Positions 1 through 5,539 of a stretch of 6,640 bases of DNA are shown in pieces; within the stretch, counting starts at the first letter, position 1, and every line of letters begins with the position of its first letter. This DNA is from Hydrogenophaga sp. (GTDB lineage: Bacteria > Pseudomonadota > Gammaproteobacteria > Burkholderiales > Burkholderiaceae_C). Where the stretch lies: positions 1 to 6,640 of the forward strand of contig JAGXRS010000028.1 in NCBI GenBank assembly GCA_018335615.1. Direction: 5' to 3'. The position numbers and the translations under genes are program-made. The notes under the pieces were generated by a model. It was not told the origin of the DNA, ran no database searches, and saw only the letters and a program-made list of their open reading frames with translations.

Positions 1-14
1 GGCCCCGGGCGGGC

Positions 15-28
15 TTGACTCAGGTCAA
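15..28. promoter_or_regulatory. FNR/Anr-type box, target gene outside window
   Basis: The sequence TTGAC-TCAG-GTCAA is a perfect inverted repeat, and with one more base pair on each side outside TTGAC/GTCAA plus a further G/C pair it spans 13-30. It matches the dyad recognised by FNR/Anr-type Crp-family regulators, which act under low oxygen. It lies downstream of the Spy-like gene, so it most likely serves a gene to the left of the window. No promoter or start codon that it could serve is visible here. Confidence 0.5.
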
Positions 29-43
29 GCATCTGCAGACGTG

Positions 44-80
44 GCACGGCCCCGGGCAGGCGGGCTGCGCGGGGCCGTGC
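44..80 (-). terminator. GC-rich stem-loop downstream of the Spy-like gene
   Basis: Positions 44-54 (GCACGGCCCCG) and 70-80 (CGGGGCCGTGC) form a perfect 11-bp stem around a 15-nt loop. It begins 34 nt past the stop codon of the Spy-like gene when read leftward. No T-tract follows on either strand, so it is not a canonical Rho-independent terminator. It could be a weak terminator or a 3'-end-protecting hairpin. The 10-mer GGCCCCGGGC also occurs as a direct repeat at 1-10 and 48-57. Confidence 0.4.
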
Positions 81-113
81 GCAGCGGCTGAGAAGTGGAA
101 GTGGAAAGGGCGA

Positions 114-749
114 TCAGCCCTGGGGCTTGGCCATCGCTTCGCAGCCCATGCCACCCATCATGCCGCCCATTTTTCCGCCGGACATGCCAGCGCCGTGGTG
201 CATGCCGTGATGGGCTCCGTGGCCACCTTTGGAGCCGGTGCGTTGCATGCCGCCGTGGCCCTGGGCATCGAACACCTGCTGCTGCTCGGGGGTGAGGGCG
301 GCGTAAAAGCTCTTGGTGGCGTCGATGCGCTTGGCCATTTCGGCCTGGCGCTCGGCTTGCATGGCCTGCATCTTGTCCAGGCGCTGTGGCGTGGTCAGCT
401 GGGACCAGTCTTCAGCGGGTGCCGCAGCCGGGCGGGCGGCGGGCGCTGTGCGCGCCAGGAAGGCGTTCCAGGCCGGCTCTTGCTCAGGCTTCAGTTTCAA
501 TGCGTCCTTCAGCTGCGCCTGGTGCTCGGCGCGCATTTTTTCCATGCGCTCCATGCGCTGGGCGCGGTGCTGGGCGTACGACTGGGCCTTGTCGCCCTGC
601 GCGGCGCCCGCTGCGGGCTGGCCCTGGTGTTGCTGGTGCATGCCGTGTGGCATGCCGCCCATGCCTTGCGCCACGGCGGTGGCCGACACGCCCACAAAAG
701 CAGTGGCGAGGGTGGCGGCGATGAGGGCGCGTTGGGTAAACCGTTTCAT
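114..749 (-). CDS. Spy/CpxP-like LTxxQ periplasmic protein with Met/His-rich tails
   Basis: This encodes a 211-residue exported protein. Residues 1-27 are a clear Sec signal peptide: basic KRFTQR, a hydrophobic core, and cleavage after AVA. The mature part is helical, charged and Gln-rich, with two copies of the family motif, LTTPQ (118-122) and LTPEQ (152-156). Spy/CpxP relatives are periplasmic chaperones or envelope-stress sensors. Two metal-ligand-rich segments flank the core: 29-41 (GMGGMPHGMHQQH) and 164-206, rich in Gly, His and Met with one Cys (C203). They suggest copper or other metal binding, which is inference. I chose ATG 749 because AGGAG (755-759) sits 5 nt upstream; the GTG at 755 overlaps that site. 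The gene follows cueR on the same strand after a 170-nt gap, so it may be read from the copZ-cueR promoter or have its own. Its place beside cueR and copA supports a role in copper stress. Confidence 0.85.
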   Translation of the reverse strand: MKRFTQRALIAATLATAFVGVSATAVAQGMGGMPHGMHQQHQGQPAAGAAQGDKAQSYAQHRAQRMERMEKMRAEHQAQLKDALKLKPEQEPAWNAFLARTAPAARPAAAPAEDWSQLTTPQRLDKMQAMQAERQAEMAKRIDATKSFYAALTPEQQQVFDAQGHGGMQRTGSKGGHGAHHGMHHGAGMSGGKMGGMMGGMGCEAMAKPQG

Positions 750-853
750 GATCACTCCTGGGTTGTGGATGAAGACCTGTCCGGTGCGGTGAGCGCGCGG
801 GGGGCGGTCACCGTTTCCGGGCTGCTGTCAGTGTGCGGACCACCTGTTTCGGC

Positions 854-882
854 TTCATGCGGGAATGAGTCTGCTCTGTAAA
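854..882 (-). promoter_or_regulatory. Possible sigma70-type promoter for the Spy-like gene
   Basis: Read on the minus strand, TTTACA (882-877) is followed after 17 nt by CATGAA (859-854). The -35 matches consensus at 5 of 6 positions, the -10 at only 3 of 6. It lies about 105 nt upstream of the start codon. No MerR-type 19-bp-spaced promoter is seen in this gap (750-919), and no convincing terminator follows cueR, so read-through from cueR remains possible. Confidence 0.22.
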
Positions 883-919
883 CTTTTGTTCCGCTTCTTG
901 CGGCGGCGCTTGCCCTGGG

Positions 920-1402
920 TCAAGGATGGGCCAGGTCGTCGAGGATCGGACAGTCGGGTCGCCCGTCGCCCGGGCACAGCTGCAACAGGTGGGAAAGCGT
1001 GCGCTGCATGGCCTGCAGCGCTTCGATGCGCTGGCCCAGTTCGTCCAGGTGTTTCTGCGCGATGCGCCGCACGCTGGCGCTGCTGCGCCGGCGGTTGTGC
1101 CACAGGCTCACCAGCTCGGCGATGGCGTCCAGGCCGAAACCCATGTCGCGCGAGCGGCGGATGAAGCGCAGCGTGTGCACGTCGGCCAGGCTGTATTGCC
1201 GGTAATTGCCCTCGGTGCGCGTGACCGCGCCGAGCAGGCCGAGCGACTCGTAGTGGCGCAGCATCTTGGGCGAGATACCGCTCAGGCGCGCTGCCGTGCC
1301 GATGTTGACCGGCCAGGCGGCCACGGCCTGCAGCGCAGCGTCTTCGTCGGGGGCCGCCGCCTGCGCAGGCGGTGGGGGCTTGCCGCGGCGCTTGTCGTTC
1401 AT
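920..1402 (-). CDS. cueR: CueR, MerR-family Cu(I)-responsive transcriptional activator
   Basis: The 160-residue protein has a winged-helix DNA-binding domain beginning at about residue 32 (VNIGTAARLSGISPKMLRHYESLGL), with the MerR-type GNYRQY wing at 65-70. A long dimerisation helix (about 108-140) and a C-terminal metal loop follow. The loop CPGDGRPDC places cysteines at 143 and 151, the same spacing as C112 and C120 of E. coli CueR. S108 aligns with CueR Ser77, the residue that marks Cu(I)/Ag(I) sensors rather than divalent-ion MerR sensors, which have Cys there. The protein should bend operator DNA and activate the copA and copZ promoters when Cu(I) binds. It has a roughly 30-residue Pro/Ala-rich N-terminal extension compared with E. 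coli CueR, and it lacks the CCHH-type C-terminal tail. ATG 1402 is 5 nt after the copZ stop with no strong ribosome site, suggesting translational coupling. An internal GTG around residue 27 could be an alternative start. Confidence 0.93.
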   Translation of the reverse strand: MNDKRRGKPPPPAQAAAPDEDAALQAVAAWPVNIGTAARLSGISPKMLRHYESLGLLGAVTRTEGNYRQYSLADVHTLRFIRRSRDMGFGLDAIAELVSLWHNRRRSSASVRRIAQKHLDELGQRIEALQAMQRTLSHLLQLCPGDGRPDCPILDDLAHP

Positions 1403-1407
1403 GCTGC

Positions 1408-1614
1408 TCAGGCCGCGACCTGGTAACCCTCTTCCCGGATGGCGGCGGCGATCGCGTCGCGCGGCTGCGACGAGCGGACCTCGACGCGGTTCTGGCTGCG
1501 CTCGATGCGCACCTCGGCCTGCGGGTCGAGCTGGCGGATGGCGGTGGTGACGGCTTTTTCGCAGTGGCCGCAGGTCATGCCCTGCACGTCAAACAGCTGG
1601 GGGGTCTGGCTCAT
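1408..1614 (-). CDS. copZ: CopZ-like copper chaperone (single HMA domain)
   Basis: This 68-residue protein is one complete heavy-metal-associated ferredoxin-fold domain. The metal-binding loop is GMTCGHC, with ligands C15 and C18, and the C-terminal segment EEGYQVAA carries the conserved Gly-Tyr of the fold. Free HMA proteins of this size bind Cu(I) in the cytoplasm and deliver it to the N-terminal domain or membrane entry site of CopA. I chose ATG 1614 because AGGAG (1621-1625) lies 6 nt upstream and the protein then starts directly with the fold. An in-frame ATG at 1677 would add 21 residues that look non-coding and would lie upstream of the predicted transcription start. It is the first gene of a copZ-cueR operon and has its own MerR-type promoter. 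The call as an HMA copper chaperone is firm; the symbol follows common usage (some annotations use copP or merP-like). Confidence 0.93.
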   Translation of the reverse strand: MSQTPQLFDVQGMTCGHCEKAVTTAIRQLDPQAEVRIERSQNRVEVRSSQPRDAIAAAIREEGYQVAA

Positions 1615-1662
1615 GGGGTACTCCTGGTGTTCCGGAAAAGGGAGGGGTGAATGGACCGAGCC

Positions 1663-1693
1663 ATTGTCAGGCTTCACACGGTGTCAAGGTCAA
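1663..1693 (-). promoter_or_regulatory. CueR-type promoter/operator of copZ-cueR
   Basis: On the minus strand, TTGACC (1693-1688) and GACAAT (1668-1663) are separated by exactly 19 nt, the over-long spacer of MerR-family activated promoters. The spacer carries a dyad, ACCTTGACAC then GTGTGAAGCC, with 7 of 10 positions symmetric. Transcription would begin near 1656, giving a leader of about 40 nt before the copZ ATG. Because cueR is in this operon, the site implies that CueR controls its own synthesis. Confidence 0.75.
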
Positions 1694-1774
1694 GCCGGCG
1701 CTCACCGTTGCCGGCGATTGTCGCGGCGCGGGGCCTCGGCCGGGGCGTCTGTCACACCTGGCTACATCCGCTGC

Positions 1775-1805
1775 TTGACCTTCCCATCGGGGTAAAGCTT
1801 ATGCT
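1775..1805 (+). promoter_or_regulatory. CueR-type promoter/operator of copA
   Basis: TTGACC (1775-1780) and TATGCT (1800-1805) are separated by 19 nt. The left half-site ACCTTCCC matches the half-site known from enterobacterial copA promoters. The right half, GGTAAAGC, is degenerate. The expected start of transcription, 6-8 nt past the -10 box, falls at 1811-1813, on the copA ATG itself. This promoter points away from the copZ promoter; their -35 boxes are about 80 bp apart. Confidence 0.78.
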
Positions 1806-1811
1806 GTACGC

Positions 1812-4187
1812 ATGAACACCGCCGCCCTGAACCCCTCCCCAACCGCCCCCGCGCATGCGCCGGGGGCGGCCCCGCAGATCGACATCGGCATCGGTGGCAT
1901 GACCTGTGCCTCCTGCGTCTCGCGCGTGGAGAAGACCCTGAAGAAGCAGGCTGGTGTCACGGCGGCCACCGTCAACCTGGCCACCGAATCGGCGCGGGTG
2001 ACGCTCGACGGCGCGGCCGATGAAACGGAAGCGCTGGCCCGCCTCAAGCGCGCCGTGCGCGACGCGGGTTACGAGCCGCGCAGCATGGAGGCGTTGAACG
2101 AAGGCGAGGGCGAGCGCTGGCTGGGTTTGCCGCGCGACCTGTGGCCGGTGATCGTCGGTGTGCTGCTGTCGGCGCCGCTGGCCTTGCCCATGGTGGGCGA
2201 TCTGTTCGGCGAGCACTGGATGCTGCCAGCCTGGATTCAGTTCCTGCTGGCCACGCCGGTGCAGTTCGTGCTGGGCGCGCGTTTCTACCAGGCGGGCTGG
2301 CACGCGCTGAAGGCGCGCACCGGCAACATGGAGCTGCTGGTGGCCATCGGCACCACGGCGGGCTGGGCCTTGTCCACCTGGCTGTGGTGGCGCGCCGAGC
2401 CGGGCGAGATGGTGCACCTGTACTACGAGGGCTCGGCCGTCATCATCACCCTGGTGCTGCTGGGCAAGTGGCTGGAGGCGCGCGCCAAGCGCCAGACCAC
2501 CAGCGCCATCCGGGCCCTGCAGGCCCTGCGGCCGGAGCGCGCGCACCTGGTGCCCGACGGTGTGCGGCGCATGGAGATGACCGACGTGGGGGTGGACGAG
2601 CTGCTGCCGGGCGACATCATCCGCGTGCTGCCGGGTGAGCGTTTCGCGGCCGACGGCGAGGTGCTGCTCGGCCACACACAGGCCGACGAGTCCATGCTCA
2701 CCGGCGAGTCCATGCCCGTGAGCAAGCAGGCCGGCGACAACGTGACGGGCGGTTCGCTCAACGGCGAGGGCGCGGTCGAGGTGCGCGTGCGCGCCGTGGG
2801 CGCGCAGAGTGTGCTGGCCCAGATCATCGGCATGGTGCAGGATGCGCAAGCCGCCAAGGCGCCCGTGCAGCGCATGGTGGACCAGGTGGCCGCCGTCTTC
2901 GTGCCGACGGTGCTGGTGATCGCGGTGCTCACGCTGGTGGTGTGGTTGTACCTGGGCTCGCCCATCGAAGAAGCCATGCTGCACGCGGTGGCGGTGCTGG
3001 TGATCGCCTGCCCGTGCGCGCTGGGCCTGGCCACGCCAGCGGCCATCATGGCCGGCACCGGCGTGGCCGCGCAGCATGGCATCCTCATCAAGGACGCGCA
3101 GGCGCTGGAACTGGCGCACCGGGTGGACACCGTGGCGTTCGACAAGACCGGCACGCTGACCGAAGGACACCCCCGGTTGCGGGTCATCGAGGCGGCGCCC
3201 GGCGTGGACGAACTCGCCGTGCTCAAAGCCGCCAGCGCACTGCAGGCGCAGAGCGCCCACCCGCTGGCCCGGGCCGTGCTGGAAGCCGCCGCGGCGCGCG
3301 GCGTGGTGCTGGAGCCGGACGCGGCGCAGGACGCGCAGGCCATCGCCGGCCGTGGCAGCCAGGGCATGGTGAAGGGCGTGAATCTGGCACTGGGCAGCCT
3401 GCGCTGGATGAACGAGCTGGGCGCCGCCCTGGGCCCACTGGCGGCCCGCGCCGAATCCCTGCAGGCCGAAGGCTCCACCGTGTCGGCGCTGGCGGCACAG
3501 GCAGCCGATGGCCACTGGACCCCCATGGCCCTGCTGGCTTTCGGCGATGAACCCAAGCCCGGCGCCGCCGCCGCCATCGCACGGCTGCGGGCGCAGGGCC
3601 TGCGGGTCTTCATGGTCTCGGGCGACAACCAGGGCGCGGCCCTCGCCATGGCCCGCACGCTGGGCCTGCGCGCCGAAGACGGCGAGGTGATTGCCGAGGT
3701 ATTGCCCGGCGACAAGGCGGCTGTGGTGGAGGCGCTGCGCCATGGGCGGCCCGACGGGGCGCAGGGGGGCGAAAACGCCGGGGCGACCACCCGCGGGGCG
3801 GGGCAGCAGGGCGGCAGGACCCGTCATCGGGTGGTCATGGTGGGGGACGGCGTGAACGATGCGCCCGCACTGGCCGCAGCCGACGTGGGCATGGCCATGA
3901 GCCACAGCCAGGGCGGCAGTTCGGACGTGGCGATGCACGCCGCCGGCATCACCCTCATGCGGGGCGACCCGGCGCTGGTGGCTGCCGCGCTCGACATTTC
4001 GCGGCGCACCGTGTCCAAGATCCGGCAGAACCTGTTCTGGGCCTTTGTCTACAACGTGGCGGGCATCCCGCTGGCCGCGCTGGGTTTTCTGAGCCCGGTG
4101 GTGGCCGGCGCGGCGATGGCGCTCAGTTCGGTGAGCGTGGTCAGCAACGCCTTGCTGCTCAAGCGCTGGAAGCCGCCGGTGAAGTGA
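1812..4187 (+). CDS. copA: CopA, P1B-1-type Cu(I)-exporting ATPase
   Basis: This 791-residue inner-membrane pump exports cytoplasmic Cu(I) using ATP. It has one N-terminal HMA domain with GMTCASC (C32, C35). Four membrane helices follow at about 111-220, then the actuator loop with TGES (297-300) and helices 5-6. Helix 6 carries the copper site CPC (400-402). The phosphorylation motif DKTGT has its Asp at 444, the nucleotide-domain His-Pro is at 483-484, and the hinge GDGVNDAP has its Asp at 679. Helices 7 and 8 carry YN (747-748) and MxxSS (769-773), which with CPC define Cu(I)/Ag(I) specificity. An extra Gly/Arg-rich stretch at about 645-671 sits before the hinge and is unusual. ATG 1812 is the only start before the HMA domain: there is an in-frame stop in the -35 box and no Shine-Dalgarno sequence. 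The upstream CueR-type promoter predicts copper induction and a leaderless message. The family call is essentially certain. Confidence 0.97.
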   Translation: MNTAALNPSPTAPAHAPGAAPQIDIGIGGMTCASCVSRVEKTLKKQAGVTAATVNLATESARVTLDGAADETEALARLKRAVRDAGYEPRSMEALNEGEGERWLGLPRDLWPVIVGVLLSAPLALPMVGDLFGEHWMLPAWIQFLLATPVQFVLGARFYQAGWHALKARTGNMELLVAIGTTAGWALSTWLWWRAEPGEMVHLYYEGSAVIITLVLLGKWLEARAKRQTTSAIRALQALRPERAHLVPDGVRRMEMTDVGVDELLPGDIIRVLPGERFAADGEVLLGHTQADESMLTGESMPVSKQAGDNVTGGSLNGEGAVEVRVRAVGAQSVLAQIIGMVQDAQAAKAPVQRMVDQVAAVFVPTVLVIAVLTLVVWLYLGSPIEEAMLHAVAVLVIACPCALGLATPAAIMAGTGVAAQHGILIKDAQALELAHRVDTVAFDKTGTLTEGHPRLRVIEAAPGVDELAVLKAASALQAQSAHPLARAVLEAAAARGVVLEPDAAQDAQAIAGRGSQGMVKGVNLALGSLRWMNELGAALGPLAARAESLQAEGSTVSALAAQAADGHWTPMALLAFGDEPKPGAAAAIARLRAQGLRVFMVSGDNQGAALAMARTLGLRAEDGEVIAEVLPGDKAAVVEALRHGRPDGAQGGENAGATTRGAGQQGGRTRHRVVMVGDGVNDAPALAAADVGMAMSHSQGGSSDVAMHAAGITLMRGDPALVAAALDISRRTVSKIRQNLFWAFVYNVAGIPLAALGFLSPVVAGAAMALSSVSVVSNALLLKRWKPPVK
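3785..3836. repeat. 9-bp inverted repeat spanning the copA insertion
   Basis: GACCACCCG (3785-3793) and CGGGTGGTC (3828-3836) are perfect inverted copies separated by 34 nt. They enclose the right half of the segment encoding the Gly/Arg-rich insertion in CopA. In DNA this G-rich, a 9-bp match can arise by chance, so a link to how the insertion arose is speculative. Confidence 0.4.
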
Positions 4188-4294
4188 GGGAGCTGCCTCG
4201 CGAGGGCGGGCGGGTGGCTACACCGAAAACCCGGTCGGCGTGGCGCCGCGGGTTACCGCATGCAAATCGCCACGGTGCTACGGTGGCGCCCCGC

Positions 4295-4324
4295 TTGCCA
4301 CCCGACGGGCAGGCCGTTTCTTAT
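4295..4324 (+). promoter_or_regulatory. Possible sigma70 promoter of the ene-reductase gene
   Basis: TTGCCA (4295-4300, 5 of 6 consensus) and TCTTAT (4319-4324, 4 of 6) are separated by 18 nt, with a start expected near 4331. The rest of the copA-reductase gap (4188-4294) holds only short GTGGC/GCCAC inverted repeats. No clear copA terminator or known operator is seen there, so read-through from copA cannot be excluded. Confidence 0.35.
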
Positions 4325-4345
4325 CCCTTTCCGAAAGCGATACCC

Positions 4346-5401
4346 ATGCTGTTTTCCCCTCTGCAAGCCGGCGCCCTGACGCTGCCCAACCGCGTGCTCA
4401 TGGCGCCGCTGACCCGTGCCCGCGCCAGTGCCGGCCACCTGCCCAACGCCCTCATGGCCGAGTACTACGCCCAGCGCGCCAGCGCCGGGCTGATCGTCAC
4501 CGAGTGCACCATGATCAGCCCCGCCACCTCGGCCTTCGTGGCCGAGCCGGGCATCTACAACGACGAGCAGGTCCAGGCCTGGCGGCAGGTGACGGACGCG
4601 GTGCACGCCAAGGGCGGGCGCATCGTGCTGCAGATCTGGCACGCGGGCCGGGCCGCTCACCCGGCGATCAATGGCGGGGCGCCCACCGTGTCGGCCAGCG
4701 CCCTGGTGGCCGAGGGCGAAACCCAGACGCCCGACGGCAAGCTACCCAATGCCATGCCGCACGCCCTGCGCGCCGATGAGATTCCCGCCATCGTGGAAGC
4801 CTTCGCAGAGGCCGCCCGCCAGGCAATGAAAGCCGGCTTCGACGGTGTGGAAGTGCACGGCGCCAACGGCTACCTGATCGACCAGTTCCTGCGCGACGGC
4901 TCCAACCAGCGCGCCGATGCCTACGGCGGTTCGCTGGAGAACCGGGCGCGTTTTCTGTTCGAGGTGCTGGACGCCGTGAGCGCCGCCATCGGCTCCGACC
5001 GGGTGGGCCTGCGCCTGTCGCCACTGAACAGCTACAACAGCATGAAAGACAGCGACCCGGTGGGCCTGATCTCGTTCCTGGCCGAGCACCTGAACCGCTT
5101 CAAGCTCGCCTACCTGCACCTGATGCGCGCCGACTTCTTCCAGGCCCAGACCGGCGACGTGGTGACGCCGGTCCGCGCGCTCTACAAGGGCGTGCTGGTG
5201 GGCAACATGGGCTACAGCGGCGACGAGGCGTCCCAGGCCATCGAGGCCGGTCAGCTCGACGCCGTGGCCTTCGGCACCGCCTTCCTGGCCAACCCGGACC
5301 TGCCCACGCGGCTGCAGGGCGGTGCCCCGCTGAACGCGCCCGACGCCAGCACCTTCTACACGCCCGGCCCCAGGGGCTACACCGACTACCCGACGCTCTG
5401 A
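4346..5401 (+). CDS. Old Yellow Enzyme family FMN-dependent ene-reductase (NemA/XenB-like)
   Basis: This 351-residue TIM-barrel flavoprotein should use NAD(P)H to reduce activated C=C bonds, and in some relatives nitro compounds or nitrate esters. The N-terminus LFSPLQAGALTLPNRVLMAPLTR is the family start, with T23 at the flavin-tuning Thr position of classical enzymes. WHAGR (98-102) follows Q96. H171 and N174 in HGANGYL are the substrate-binding pair, and Y176 is the probable proton donor. DGSNQRADAYGGSLENR and GLRLSP are conserved signatures. In the C-terminal phosphate-binding segment AFGTAFLANPDLP, T311 replaces the usual Arg. ATG 4346 is chosen because the protein then begins at the fold and has the usual family length. 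An open frame continues upstream to a GTG overlapping the copA stop, but its 54 residues are unlike the family. The ribosome site is weak. Substrate is unknown and any link to copper is unproven. A strong terminator follows. Confidence 0.92.
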   Translation: MLFSPLQAGALTLPNRVLMAPLTRARASAGHLPNALMAEYYAQRASAGLIVTECTMISPATSAFVAEPGIYNDEQVQAWRQVTDAVHAKGGRIVLQIWHAGRAAHPAINGGAPTVSASALVAEGETQTPDGKLPNAMPHALRADEIPAIVEAFAEAARQAMKAGFDGVEVHGANGYLIDQFLRDGSNQRADAYGGSLENRARFLFEVLDAVSAAIGSDRVGLRLSPLNSYNSMKDSDPVGLISFLAEHLNRFKLAYLHLMRADFFQAQTGDVVTPVRALYKGVLVGNMGYSGDEASQAIEAGQLDAVAFGTAFLANPDLPTRLQGGAPLNAPDASTFYTPGPRGYTDYPTL

Positions 5402-5422
5402 GCCGACAGCGCCAATGGACGG

Positions 5423-5450
5423 ACGGGGCGCCACGGCGCCCCGTTTTTTT
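5423..5450 (+). terminator. Rho-independent terminator after the ene-reductase gene
   Basis: ACGGGGCGC (5423-5431) pairs with GCGCCCCGT (5436-5444) around the loop CACG, giving a 9-bp GC-rich stem followed directly by a run of seven T (5444-5450). It begins 21 nt past the reductase stop and should insulate the hemerythrin gene from upstream transcription. Confidence 0.93.
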
Positions 5451-5490
5451 GACATGGGTCAACGCCGTGCAAAGGGTTCTGGGGGATGCT
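5449..5490 (+). promoter_or_regulatory. FNR/Anr-activated promoter of the hemerythrin gene
   Basis: TTGAC-ATGG-GTCAA (5449-5462) is a perfect FNR/Anr-type dyad centred at 5455.5. A weak -10-like GATGCT lies at 5485-5490. If transcription begins near 5497, the box centre falls at -41.5, the class II FNR activation position. That would give a leader of about 43 nt before the hemerythrin ATG. A weak -10 with no -35 is expected for an activator-dependent promoter. The box's first two T residues belong to the preceding terminator's T-tract. Low-oxygen induction is inferred. Confidence 0.6.
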
Positions 5491-5539
5491 AGGGGCAGAC
5501 AGCTGCTGAACAGCCGCCCCATTCGACGGAGACAAATCC

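Noticed and set aside
15..881. A 288-codon plus-strand open frame across the Spy-like gene
   Set aside because: It has no domain or ribosome site, and the minus strand has a signal peptide, LTxxQ motifs and a well-placed AGGAG. The plus frame is a shadow.
1615..1677. Longer copZ start at 1677
   Set aside because: It would place the start upstream of the predicted transcription start, and the added residues do not belong to the HMA fold. ATG 1614 has AGGAG at 6 nt.
1801..1815. A four-codon ORF (ATG CTG TAC GCA TGA) whose stop overlaps the copA ATG, as a possible leader peptide
   Set aside because: Its ATG lies in the -10 box of the copA promoter, so it would not be in the transcript made from that promoter.
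1752..3938. A 728-codon open frame antisense to copA
   Set aside because: It mirrors copA in very GC-rich DNA. The translation is His/Arg/Gly/Gln-rich with no recognisable domain, while the plus strand encodes every P-type ATPase motif.
4188..4294. Short GTGGC/GCCAC inverted repeats after copA as a copA terminator
   Set aside because: Stems are only about 6 bp, with no T-tract and several competing pairings, so there is no single convincing structure.
4184..4345. A GTG start overlapping the copA stop that would extend the ene-reductase by 54 residues and couple it to copA
   Set aside because: The extra residues are low-complexity and unlike the family. The Old Yellow Enzyme fold begins right at ATG 4346, and a possible promoter lies inside this stretch.
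4742..5455. A 237-codon open frame antisense to the ene-reductase
   Set aside because: It has Val/Gly/His-rich shadow composition and covers conserved reductase motifs encoded on the plus strand. It also starts inside the terminator region.
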